The translations under genes and the position numbers were made by a program. Shown one piece after another: positions 29,861-37,405 of a DNA stretch of 64,000 nucleotides (position 1 is the stretch's first letter; every line of letters begins with the position of its first letter). The stretch is from Zavarzinia sp. (GTDB taxonomy: Bacteria > Pseudomonadota > Alphaproteobacteria > Zavarziniales > Zavarziniaceae), in assembly GCA_025869435.1 (NCBI GenBank), contig JAOZVS010000009.1, forward strand, positions 1 through 64,000, given 5' to 3'. Below the pieces are notes generated by a model. It saw nothing but the letters and a program-made list of their open reading frames with translations, ran no database searches and had not been told where the DNA came from.

Positions 29861-30910
29861 ATGGCGACCCCCGGCGATTTCACCAGCCTTCCGGTGATCG
29901 ACATTTCCCCCCTCTTCGGCGCCGATGCCGCGGCGAAGCGTCAGGTGGTCGAGGCGCTGGGTGAGACCGCACGCACCATCGGCTTCCTCTATGTCACCGG
30001 CCATGGCATGGCCCCCGCGCTGTTCGACGGTCTGCTGGCCGCTGCGAAGGACTTCTTCGCCCGGCCGCTCGACGAGAAGATGCGGGTCCATATCGGCAAT
30101 TCCAGCAATCACCGGGGTTACGTTCCGGTGGGCGAGGAAGTGATCTACGGCGGCGTGCCCGACCAGAAGGAAGCCTACGACCTCGCGCAGGACCTGCCGG
30201 CGGACGACGTGGATTATGTCGCCGGCAACCCGATGCTGGGGCCGAACCAATGGCCGGACGTGCCCGGCTTCCGGAAACGGGTCGGCGCCTATTACGACGG
30301 CGTGATGGCGGTCGGCCGCACCCTGCTGCGCGCTTTCGCCGAGGCGCTGGGCCAGGACCAGTCGCTGTTCGACAGCTATGTGACCAAGCCGCCGAGCCAG
30401 CTTCGCCTCGTCCATTATCCGTTCAATCCGGATGCGCCGGGCAACGCCCTCGGTATCAGCCCGCACACCGACATGGAATGCTTCACCCTGCTCCGCGTGA
30501 CCGCCCCCGGGCTCGAGGTGATGAACGGCAAGGGCGACTGGATCGACGTGCCGCCGGTCGAGAATGCCTTCGTCGTCAATATCGGCGACATGCTGGAAAT
30601 CTGGACCAACGGCCAGTTCGTCGCCACCTCGCACCGGGTGCGCAAGGTGAAGGAGGAACGCTATTCGTTCCCCCTGTTCTTCAATGTCGACTACGACACC
30701 GTGGTCGCCCCCCTGCCCTGTTTCACCGGGGCGGACGCCCCGAAATACAAGCCGGTGAAGGCGGGCGAGCATCTGTTCGCCGTCACCGCGCAGGGCTTCG
30801 TCTATCTGCAGAAGCGGGTCGCCGCCGGGCTGATCGCCCTGCCCGAAGGCGCCAGCGGCACCCATGAATTCGGCCAGCACGCCCGCCATGGCGATCAGGC
30901 CAGAGCCTGA
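29861..30910 (+). CDS. Fe(II)/2-oxoglutarate-dependent dioxygenase, isopenicillin N synthase-like (copy 1)
   Basis: The 349-residue product has the DIOX_N start FTSLPVIDISPLFGAD and the C-terminal double-stranded beta-helix. Iron ligands are the HxD in ISPHTDMECFTLL and the distal His in TSHRVRKV; the 2-oxoglutarate arginine and serine are in RYSFPLFF. Motifs SSNHRGYVPVGEEV and PMLGPNQWPDVPGFR resemble the 2-ODD-C23 group that hydroxylates homoarginine/arginine and releases guanidine, and ethylene-forming enzyme. The ORF track hides it in a longer frame (28814-30910); the ATG at 29861 is the real start. No signal peptide, so it acts in the cytoplasm. Confidence 0.9.
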   Translation: MATPGDFTSLPVIDISPLFGADAAAKRQVVEALGETARTIGFLYVTGHGMAPALFDGLLAAAKDFFARPLDEKMRVHIGNSSNHRGYVPVGEEVIYGGVPDQKEAYDLAQDLPADDVDYVAGNPMLGPNQWPDVPGFRKRVGAYYDGVMAVGRTLLRAFAEALGQDQSLFDSYVTKPPSQLRLVHYPFNPDAPGNALGISPHTDMECFTLLRVTAPGLEVMNGKGDWIDVPPVENAFVVNIGDMLEIWTNGQFVATSHRVRKVKEERYSFPLFFNVDYDTVVAPLPCFTGADAPKYKPVKAGEHLFAVTAQGFVYLQKRVAAGLIALPEGASGTHEFGQHARHGDQARA

Positions 30911-30920
30911 GGTCAATGTG

Positions 30921-31961
30921 ATGTCCAAGACCAACGCCTTCACCAGCCTGCCCATCGTCGATATTTCCGCCCTGCGCGGCACCGACCCTGAAGCCCGGGC
31001 GAAAGTCGCCGCCGAATTGGGCGAGGCCGCGCGTAACATCGGTTTTCTCTATGTCACCGGCCACGGCATGGCGCCGTCGCTGTTCGACGACCTCGTGGCG
31101 GCGGCGCAGGACTTCTTCGCCCGCCCGGTCGACGAGAAGATGCAGGTCTATATCGGCCAGTCGAGCAATCACCGGGGTTATGTGCCGATCGGCGAGGAAG
31201 TCTTCTACGGCGCCTCCAAGGACCTGAAGGAAGCCTTCGATCTTGCCGAGGACCTGCCGGCGGATGATGCCGATTACGTCGCCGGCAATCCGATGCTGGG
31301 GCCGAACCAATGGCCGGCGCTGCCGGGTTTCCGGGAGCGCGTGGGGGCCTATTACGACGCGGTGATGTCGGTCGGCCGCGACCTCCTCCATGGTTTCGCC
31401 GAGGCGCTGGGCCAGGCCCCGGATATCTTCGACGAATTCGTGACCAAACCGCCGAGCCAGCTTCGCCTCGTCCATTATCCGTTCAACCCGGCGGCGGTCG
31501 ATGCCACCGGCATCGGCGCCCATACGGATTATGAGTGTTTCACCCTGCTGCATGTGACGGCGCCGGGCCTTGAAGTGATGAATGGCGCCGGGGAATGGAT
31601 CGACATTCCGCCCCTGCCGGGCGCCTTCGTCGTCAATATCGGCGACATGCTGGAAACCTGGACCAACGGTCTCTTCACCGCGACCAGCCACCGCGTGCGC
31701 AAGGTGCAGGAGGAACGCTATTCCTTCCCGCTGTTCTTCAATGTCGACTATTACACCCGGGTCGCCCCCCTGCCCGCCTTCATCCGCGAGGGCGAGCCGG
31801 TGCGGCCGGCCCTGATCGCGGGCGAGCATCTGCACGCCCAGACCGCGCAGAGCTTCACTTATCTCCGCAAGCGGATCGAGGCCGGCACCCTGAAGCTGCC
31901 GGAAAGCGCCCTCGGCCTGTCGTCCTTCGGTCGGGAAGCCCGCCAGAAGATCGCCCGCTGA
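30921..31961 (+). CDS. Fe(II)/2-oxoglutarate-dependent dioxygenase, isopenicillin N synthase-like (copy 2)
   Basis: This 346-residue tandem paralogue of the preceding gene lies 10 bases after it. It starts MSKTNAFTSLPIVDISALRG and keeps the iron ligands HTDYECFTLL and TSHRVRKVQ and the co-substrate motif RYSFPLFF. The track start at 30864 is inside the neighbour; the ATG at 30921 follows a GAGG site. The stretch after the first metal motif (MNGAGEWIDIPPLPGAF against MNGKGDWIDVPPVENAF) and the C-terminal lid differ, so the two enzymes may take different substrates or may form a heterodimer. It is the last gene of the operon. Confidence 0.9.
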   Translation: MSKTNAFTSLPIVDISALRGTDPEARAKVAAELGEAARNIGFLYVTGHGMAPSLFDDLVAAAQDFFARPVDEKMQVYIGQSSNHRGYVPIGEEVFYGASKDLKEAFDLAEDLPADDADYVAGNPMLGPNQWPALPGFRERVGAYYDAVMSVGRDLLHGFAEALGQAPDIFDEFVTKPPSQLRLVHYPFNPAAVDATGIGAHTDYECFTLLHVTAPGLEVMNGAGEWIDIPPLPGAFVVNIGDMLETWTNGLFTATSHRVRKVQEERYSFPLFFNVDYYTRVAPLPAFIREGEPVRPALIAGEHLHAQTAQSFTYLRKRIEAGTLKLPESALGLSSFGREARQKIAR

Positions 31962-31976
31962 CGCCGCCCCCTTCCC

Positions 31977-31997
31977 TTCGTGATAATCTGTCACGAA
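31977..31997. promoter_or_regulatory. Inverted repeat after the dioxygenase operon
   Basis: TTCGTGA and TCACGAA are perfect 7-base arms around TAATCTG. It has no T run, so it looks more like a protein-binding site or weak terminator than a clear intrinsic terminator. It lies 15 bases after the second dioxygenase stop. Confidence 0.35.
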
Positions 31998-32027
31998 ATC
32001 CGGGCCGCGTTTCGCTATCCTCCCCCT

Positions 32028-32108
32028 CGTCGTTCCGGCGAAGGCCGGAACCTTTCGAGGGATGGGCGCCCTAATCGGACGAAGACCCCGGCCTTCGCCG
32101 GGGTGACG
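32028..32108. repeat. Two-part palindromic intergenic repeat, copy 2
   Basis: The arms are CGTTCCGGCGAAGGCCGGAAC and CCCCGGCCTTCGCCGGGGTGACGA with about 40 bases between them. It fills the gap between the dioxygenase operon and the hydrolase gene at 32162 and shares both arm sequences with the copies at 1.3, 53.7, 58.2 and 60.3 kb. Confidence 0.8.
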
Positions 32109-32161
32109 AAAGATGGAAGCGCCCCGCCCTGTTTCAGAACAGACCGGGGAGGGAATCGGCC

Positions 32162-32992
32162 ATGCGTGTCCATCATCTGAATGCCGCCACCATGTGCCCG
32201 CGTGGCGCCGCCCTCATCACCGGCAAGGGCGGGCTGCTGGAACGGGCGACCATGGTCTGCCATATCCTCGCCATCGAGACGGCGGAGGGCCTCGTTCTCG
32301 TCGATACCGGCCTCGGCACCGGGGACATCGCGCGGCCCTCGCGTCTGGGCCTCACCTTCACCGGCGTGCTGGCGCCCCGGCTCGATCCGGCGGAAACCGC
32401 GCTGGCGCAGGTCAAGGCCCTCGGCTTTTCCGCCGAGGACGTGCGCCACATCGTGCTGACCCATCTCGATCTCGATCATGCGGGCGGCCTCGGCGATTTC
32501 CCCAAGGCCCGGGTCCACGTCCATGCCCGTGAGCACGAGGCGGCGATGGCGCGCAGGGACATGATGGCCCGGTCGCGCTACATCCCCGGACAATGGGCCC
32601 ATGGCCCGTCGTGGCAGCTTTACGACGCAACGGGGGAGGACTGGTTCGGCTTCGCCGGCGTCCGCGCCCTCTTCGCCGCGGAAGGCGATGTGCTGCTGAT
32701 CCCGCTGCACGGTCACACCAGGGGCCATTGCGGTGTCGCCGTGCGCGACGGCGACGGCTGGATGCTGCACGCGGGGGACGCCTATTTCCACACGCACTCC
32801 CTCGACGCCGAACCGACGACCCCGCTCGGCATCCGCCTGTTCCAGCAGCTGACCGACACGATCGGCGCCGAGCGCCGCCGCAATCAGGAAAGGCTCCGCC
32901 AGTTGCGCCAGTCGCGTGGGCGCGAGGTTCGGATTTTCTGCGCTCACGATCCGTCGGAATTCGACGCCTGCTGCGCCAGGCGGCCCTTGTGA
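32162..32992 (+). CDS. Metallo-beta-lactamase-fold hydrolase
   Basis: The 276-residue product has the zinc motif THLDLDHAGGLGDF (H-x-D-x-D-H), a further His in GHTRGHCGVAV and Asp in HAGDAYFH. The layout resembles AttM-like lactonases and other MBL hydrolases, but the substrate cannot be read from the sequence. There is no signal peptide. Its stop overlaps the start of sfsA (GTGA), so the two are translationally coupled. The palindromic repeat separates it from the dioxygenase operon, so it probably is not part of that operon. Confidence 0.85.
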   Translation: MRVHHLNAATMCPRGAALITGKGGLLERATMVCHILAIETAEGLVLVDTGLGTGDIARPSRLGLTFTGVLAPRLDPAETALAQVKALGFSAEDVRHIVLTHLDLDHAGGLGDFPKARVHVHAREHEAAMARRDMMARSRYIPGQWAHGPSWQLYDATGEDWFGFAGVRALFAAEGDVLLIPLHGHTRGHCGVAVRDGDGWMLHAGDAYFHTHSLDAEPTTPLGIRLFQQLTDTIGAERRRNQERLRQLRQSRGREVRIFCAHDPSEFDACCARRPL

Positions 32993-33699
32993 ACTTCGCC
33001 GCCCCCCTCGTCCCCGGACGGCTGGTCCGGCGCTACAAGCGTTTCCTCGCCGATGTGATCATCGACGGCGAGAGCGAGCCCATCACCGCGCATTGCGCCA
33101 ACCCGGGCTCCATGCTCGGCCTCGCCGTGCCCGGCTCCCGGGTCTTTCTGGAAGCCTCTGACGATCCCAGGCGCAAGCTGCGCTGGTCGTGGCGGCTCGT
33201 CGAGGCGGAGGGGACCTTGGTCGGCATCGACACGGGCCATGCCAATGCGATCGTCGGCGAAGCGCTGGAAAGGGGGCGAATTCCCGAACTTGCCGGTTTC
33301 GCCACCATCCGCCGCGAGGTCGCCTATGGCAGCGCCAGCCGGGTCGATTTCCTGCTGGAAGGCCCCGGGCTCTGCTTCCTCGAGGTGAAAAGCGTGACCC
33401 TGTCGCGGCGGCCCGGCCTTGCCGAATTTCCCGACAGCGTGACCGCGCGGGGCACGAAGCACCTGCAGGATCTCGCGGCCGAAGTCGCCAGGGGCCATCG
33501 CGCCGTCCTCCTCTATCTGGTGCAGCGGGGCGATGCGGCGAGTTTTGCCCCGGCGGCCGACATCGACCCCACCTATGTGGAAACCTTCCAAAAAGCGCGG
33601 GCGCAGGGGCTGGAAGCCCTGTGCTATGCTTGCACGCTCACACCGGCGGGCATTACCCTCGACCGACCGGTCCCCTTTGCCGGGGCAACCACCCCATAG
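32989..33699 (+). CDS. sfsA: SfsA family protein (sugar fermentation stimulation protein homologue)
   Basis: The 236-residue product matches SfsA, with VPGRLVRRYKRFLADV, AHCANPGSMLGLAVPGS and FLEVKSVTL. The last carries a nuclease-like acidic motif, and the fold includes an OB-like N-terminal part. The real role is not settled: it has been linked to maltose gene control and to nucleic-acid binding. The GTG at 32989 overlaps the stop of the upstream hydrolase gene by 4 bases; the ORF track merges it into a longer frame from 32593. Confidence 0.92.
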   Translation: MNFAAPLVPGRLVRRYKRFLADVIIDGESEPITAHCANPGSMLGLAVPGSRVFLEASDDPRRKLRWSWRLVEAEGTLVGIDTGHANAIVGEALERGRIPELAGFATIRREVAYGSASRVDFLLEGPGLCFLEVKSVTLSRRPGLAEFPDSVTARGTKHLQDLAAEVARGHRAVLLYLVQRGDAASFAPAADIDPTYVETFQKARAQGLEALCYACTLTPAGITLDRPVPFAGATTP

Positions 33700-33709
33700 C
33701 GGATAGACG

Positions 33710-34555
33710 ATGAACAGGACCACCGAGGCCAGGAACCGCGAAGACGAAGACGCCTACGCGAATCGCCGGACGGAGAAGATCAAGATCCACGGCGCGGCGG
33801 ATTTCGACGGGATGCGCGCCGCCGGCCGCCTGGGCGCCGCCTGCCTCGACATGCTCACCCCCGAGGTAAAGCCGGGCGTTTCCACCCGCCGGCTCGACGA
33901 TCTCGCCCGCGAGTTCATCCTCGACCATGGCGCCTGGCCCGCGCCCTATAATTACCGGGGTTTTCCCGCCTCGATCTGCACCTCGCTGAACCATGTGATC
34001 TGCCATGGCATCCCGGGCGACAAGATCTGCAAGGACGGCGACATCCTGAATATCGACGTCACCGTCATCCTCGACGGCTGGCATGGCGACACCAATCGCA
34101 CCTATCTGGTCGGCAACGTGCCGCTGAAGGCGCGGCGCCTCGTCGACGTCACCTATGAAGCGATGATGCGCGGGATCGAGGCGGTGAAGCCCGGCGCCAC
34201 CTTCGGCGACATCGGCGCCGCCATCCAGAGCTATGCCGAGGGCTTCGGCCTGTCGGTCGTCCGCGACTTCTGCGGCCACGGCCTCGGCCGGGTGTTCCAC
34301 GACGCGCCCAATGTCCTGCACTACGGCAAGCCCGGCACCGGCCAGACGATCGAGGCCGGCATGTTCTTCACGATCGAGCCGATGATCAACATCGGCAAGC
34401 CCGATGTCCGGATGCTCGGCGACGGCTGGACCGCGGTCACCCGCGACCGCTCGCTGTCGGCCCAGTTCGAACATGCGGTGGGCGTGACCGAGACCGGCGT
34501 CGAGATTTTCACCCTCTCCCCCGCCGGCTTCACCAAGCCCCCCTATGCCGTCTGA
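33710..34555 (+). CDS. map: Methionine aminopeptidase, type I
   Basis: This 281-residue enzyme removes the starting methionine from new proteins. Metal ligands are visible: two aspartates in NIDVTVILDGWHGDTNRTY, the His in CGHGLGRVFHD, and glutamates in FFTIEPMINIG and QFEHAVGVTE. It has an N-terminal extension (about 25 residues, rich in charged residues) before the catalytic domain. It starts 10 bases after sfsA and overlaps radC by 11 bases. Confidence 0.95.
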   Translation: MNRTTEARNREDEDAYANRRTEKIKIHGAADFDGMRAAGRLGAACLDMLTPEVKPGVSTRRLDDLAREFILDHGAWPAPYNYRGFPASICTSLNHVICHGIPGDKICKDGDILNIDVTVILDGWHGDTNRTYLVGNVPLKARRLVDVTYEAMMRGIEAVKPGATFGDIGAAIQSYAEGFGLSVVRDFCGHGLGRVFHDAPNVLHYGKPGTGQTIEAGMFFTIEPMINIGKPDVRMLGDGWTAVTRDRSLSAQFEHAVGVTETGVEIFTLSPAGFTKPPYAV

Positions 34556-35276
34556 GTCCGACCGCCAGAAGGATCTTCTGTCGGAAGCGCCGGCGGCCGA
34601 GGTCGCGCCCCATTACCACGGCCACCGGGCCCGCCTGCGCGCCCGTTTCCGCGAGACGGCCGGCCAGGGCATGCCGGATTACGAAATCCTCGAACTCCTG
34701 CTGGCGCTGGCCATTCCCCGGCGCGACGTGAAGCCGCTGGCCAAGGACCTGCTGGCCCGCTTCGGCTCCTTCGCCAATCTGATCTCCGCCCCCCTCGACC
34801 AGATCGAGGCGCAGGAGGGCATGGGTGAGGTCGCGGCCATCGCCCTCAAGACCGTGCGCGAGGCGGCCCTGCGCCTGCTCGCCACCGAAGTGATGCAGCG
34901 GCCGGTCATCTCGTCGTGGAACGCCCTGCTCGACTATTGCCGCGCCCTTCTGGCGCGGGAGGCGCGGGAGGAGACCCGCGTCCTCTTCCTCGACCGCAAG
35001 AACGTCCTGATCGCCGACGAGGGCCATGGCAAGGGCACGGTCGACCAGTCGCCGCTCTATATCCGCGAAGTGGTGAAACGCGCCCTCGACCATGCCGCCT
35101 CGGCGGTCATCCTCGTGCACAACCACCCCTCGGGCGACCCCGCCCCCAGCCGCGCCGACATCGACATGACCCGCGACCTCGCCGCCGCCCTCAAGGCCGT
35201 CGGCATCGGCCTGCACGACCACCTCGTCATCGGCCGCCAGGGCCATGCGAGTTTCAAGAGCCTCGGCCTGCTCTGA
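34545..35276 (+). CDS. radC: RadC family JAB1/MPN-domain protein
   Basis: The 243-residue product has a helix-hairpin-helix-like N-terminal region (HRARLRARFRETAGQGM) and a JAMM metalloprotease-like motif VHNHPSGDPAPSRADIDMT at the C terminus. The name RadC came from a DNA-repair phenotype later put in doubt; the true role is unclear. The start MPSESDRQKDLLS overlaps the end of map by 11 bases, which is a common map-radC arrangement in alphaproteobacteria. Confidence 0.92.
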   Translation: MPSESDRQKDLLSEAPAAEVAPHYHGHRARLRARFRETAGQGMPDYEILELLLALAIPRRDVKPLAKDLLARFGSFANLISAPLDQIEAQEGMGEVAAIALKTVREAALRLLATEVMQRPVISSWNALLDYCRALLAREAREETRVLFLDRKNVLIADEGHGKGTVDQSPLYIREVVKRALDHAASAVILVHNHPSGDPAPSRADIDMTRDLAAALKAVGIGLHDHLVIGRQGHASFKSLGLL

Positions 35277-35431
35277 CCTCTGCCGGGCCCGCGGCCGCGC
35301 TGCATTGCAATAAGCCGCCCCTTCCCGCAAACTGGCGGGGCGGGCAGCGCCTTGTCTCGCCCGACACCACAAACCCGAAACACCGGAGACAGCCTGATCC
35401 GCGCGAGGATCGCCACAAAGGAGACCTGACC

Positions 35432-35485
35432 TTGCGAACAGACAAGAGTCCACACCGTTCCGCCGCCGGAAAGGTGGGCGCATGA
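35432..35485 (+). CDS. Possible 17-residue leader ORF coupled to the MscS gene
   Basis: A TTG start at 35432 stands 8 bases after AAAGGAG, a very good ribosome site. It codes for MRTDKSPHRSAAGKVGA and stops at a TGA that overlaps the ATG of the channel gene (ATGA). This is the layout of a translationally coupled leader peptide. It is far too short for family recognition and may be chance. Confidence 0.3.
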   Translation: MRTDKSPHRSAAGKVGA

Positions 35486-36573
35486 ATGCCGCCCAGAGCC
35501 TGGCTGAAAAAATCGGCTCGCTATCGCCCCTTATCCCCGACTGGGCAGCCGGCATCATGGTTCTGGTGACGACGATCATCATCGCCCTTGCCCTTCACCT
35601 TCTGGCGATGCGCTTGTTGCGCCGCATGGCGGGTGCAGATCATCCCTTCCTGACATCTTTCCTGGCCCGTATTCGCGGCCCCGCCCGGCTGGCGATCCTT
35701 GTCGCCGCCGGCGCGCTGGTGGCCCGCGATCTGGCCCTGCCGATCTCGATCGCCGAGGCGATCGGCAGGGCTCTGCTCGTCGCCTTCGTCGTCCTTATCG
35801 GCTGGTCGCTCATCATCACACTGCATATCGCCGGTGATCTGCACCTGCGGCGATTTCGCGATCAGGGCGAGGACAACCTCCTTGCCCGCAAGCATTTCAC
35901 CCAGGTCAGGCTGCTGCTTCGCGCCGCCGACATGGTGATCGCCCTGCTGACCATTTCCGCCGCGCTGATGAGTTTCGAGACCGTGCGGCAATATGGCGTC
36001 AGCCTCTTCGCCTCCGCCGGGGTCGCCGGCATTGTCGCCGGCTTCGCCGCGAGGCCGGTACTGGCCAATCTCATCGCCGGCATCCAGATCGCCGTCACCC
36101 AGCCGATCCGGGTCGACGATGCCGTGCTGATCGAAAACGAATGGGGCTGGATCGAGGACATCACCTCGACTTATGTCGTTGTGAAACTGTGGGACTGGCG
36201 CCGCCTCGTGTTGCCGCTGACCTATTTCATCGAGAAGCCGTTCCAGAACTGGACGCGCGAAAGCACGAACATCATCGGCAGCGTCTTCATCAATGTCGAT
36301 TACCGGGCCCCGGTCGAAAACATCCGCAGCAAATTGTCGGAAATCGCCCGCGCCTCGCCGCTCTGGGACGGCAAGGTCGTGGTCCTGCAGGTGACGGACG
36401 CGACCGAGCGCAGCATTCAGCTCCGCGCGCTGGTCAGTGCCTCCAACTCGCCAAAATCCTGGGACCTGCGCTGCGAGATACGCGAAAAGCTGCTCGCCTT
36501 CCTCAATGCGGAATACCCGGAATGCCTGCCGCGCCTGCGCCTTGAATCGGAAACCTTCGCCCCCAAAGTGTGA
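35482..36573 (+). CDS. MscS-type mechanosensitive ion channel
   Basis: The 363-residue product has four or so N-terminal membrane helices and the MscS pore and beta domain, seen as VAGIVAGFAARPVLANLIAG, IAVTQPIRVDDAVLIENEWG and VVVKLWDWRRLVLPLTYF. Such channels open under membrane stretch and release solutes in osmotic downshift. A C-terminal alpha/beta region follows, but no cyclic-nucleotide or other sensing domain. Its start may be coupled to a short leader ORF. Confidence 0.92.
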   Translation: MNAAQSLAEKIGSLSPLIPDWAAGIMVLVTTIIIALALHLLAMRLLRRMAGADHPFLTSFLARIRGPARLAILVAAGALVARDLALPISIAEAIGRALLVAFVVLIGWSLIITLHIAGDLHLRRFRDQGEDNLLARKHFTQVRLLLRAADMVIALLTISAALMSFETVRQYGVSLFASAGVAGIVAGFAARPVLANLIAGIQIAVTQPIRVDDAVLIENEWGWIEDITSTYVVVKLWDWRRLVLPLTYFIEKPFQNWTRESTNIIGSVFINVDYRAPVENIRSKLSEIARASPLWDGKVVVLQVTDATERSIQLRALVSASNSPKSWDLRCEIREKLLAFLNAEYPECLPRLRLESETFAPKV

Positions 36574-36641
36574 GGAAGATCAATGCACGGTTAATCTTTT
36601 TGCCGTCTATTGGTTGTCACGAACGCATCGGAGATACGCTG

Positions 36642-36815
36642 ATGGACATGAACGCTCTGCCCACGGGCTGGTATGAAGGCACCCATTGGTGGGTCGGCAT
36701 GGAACATGTCGCCGCCCTCGCCATCATGGTCGTCCTGTCGGTGATGGCGCTGCGCGCGCTCGATCGCAGCGGCATTTTCGCCCACGCCCGTCACCGCCGC
36801 CATCATCGCCGCTGA
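36642..36815 (+). CDS. Small membrane protein with His/Arg-rich tail
   Basis: The 57-residue product MDMNALPTGWYEGTHWWVGM has one hydrophobic helix (EHVAALAIMVVLSVMALRAL) and a basic C-terminal tail FAHARHRRHHRR that could bind metal or phospholipid. The ATG at 36642 follows CGGAG by 8 bases; the track ORF from 36570 overlaps the channel gene and is less likely. I do not know the family. Confidence 0.5.
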   Translation: MDMNALPTGWYEGTHWWVGMEHVAALAIMVVLSVMALRALDRSGIFAHARHRRHHRR

Positions 36816-36839
36816 GGTCAGGGGCTAAGTCACGGGGCG

Positions 36840-37283
36840 TCAGCCCTTGGGCCGCACCGTGATCATGGTGCCGAGAAAGACGGCGTAATCCGTCCATTGC
36901 CCGTCGTCCTGCAGGGCCTGCGCGCGCGCCTCGACCGTCGTGATCGTGCGCCCCGCCTTCAGGACCCGGGCGTCGGCGCGAAAGTGCCGCCCCCGGCCCG
37001 GCGCCATCAGATTGACCTTGAATTCGACCGAAACCAGATCGGCCCCCTCGTCCAGCAAGGTCATGGCGGCGAAGCCCGCCGCCGTATCCGCCAGTGTCGT
37101 CGTCGCCCCGGCGTGCAGCGCGCCCATCTGCTGCATCAGCTGCGGCCCGGGCGGCATTTCCATCACCACATGGCCCGGCTCGACCAGCGTGAGGCGAATG
37201 CCCAGCAAGGCCACGAAGGGCTGGCGGGCGAAGGCAGCCTCGAGACGCGAGGCCAGCGGGGGATCGGCAAGCAAGGCAACCAT
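36840..37283 (-). CDS. PaaI-type hotdog thioesterase
   Basis: The 147-residue product has the hotdog fold with the core motif GALHAGATTTLADTAAGFAA, in which His and Asp/Glu carry the reaction, and VSVEFKVNLMAPGRG. Such enzymes hydrolyse acyl-CoA thioesters, often phenylacetyl-CoA-type or medium-chain. The specific substrate is not visible. It is a single minus-strand gene between plus-strand neighbours. Confidence 0.88.
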   Translation of the reverse strand: MVALLADPPLASRLEAAFARQPFVALLGIRLTLVEPGHVVMEMPPGPQLMQQMGALHAGATTTLADTAAGFAAMTLLDEGADLVSVEFKVNLMAPGRGRHFRADARVLKAGRTITTVEARAQALQDDGQWTDYAVFLGTMITVRPKG

Positions 37284-37405
37284 GGCGCAAGTCTAGCAGC
37301 CGCTTTTACCGCACCGCAACATCGGACGGTGGAAAACGCACTTGCCATGACCGGCGCCCGCTTCTATTGACGGGCCATCCCGCTTATCCAGTCAGGCACA
37401 GCACC

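Noticed and set aside
28814-30910. 698-codon plus-strand ORF joining the second binding protein to the first dioxygenase
   Set aside because: The first half is an out-of-frame reading of the binding-protein gene. The dioxygenase begins at its own ATG (29861) with a normal N terminus, so it is not a fusion.
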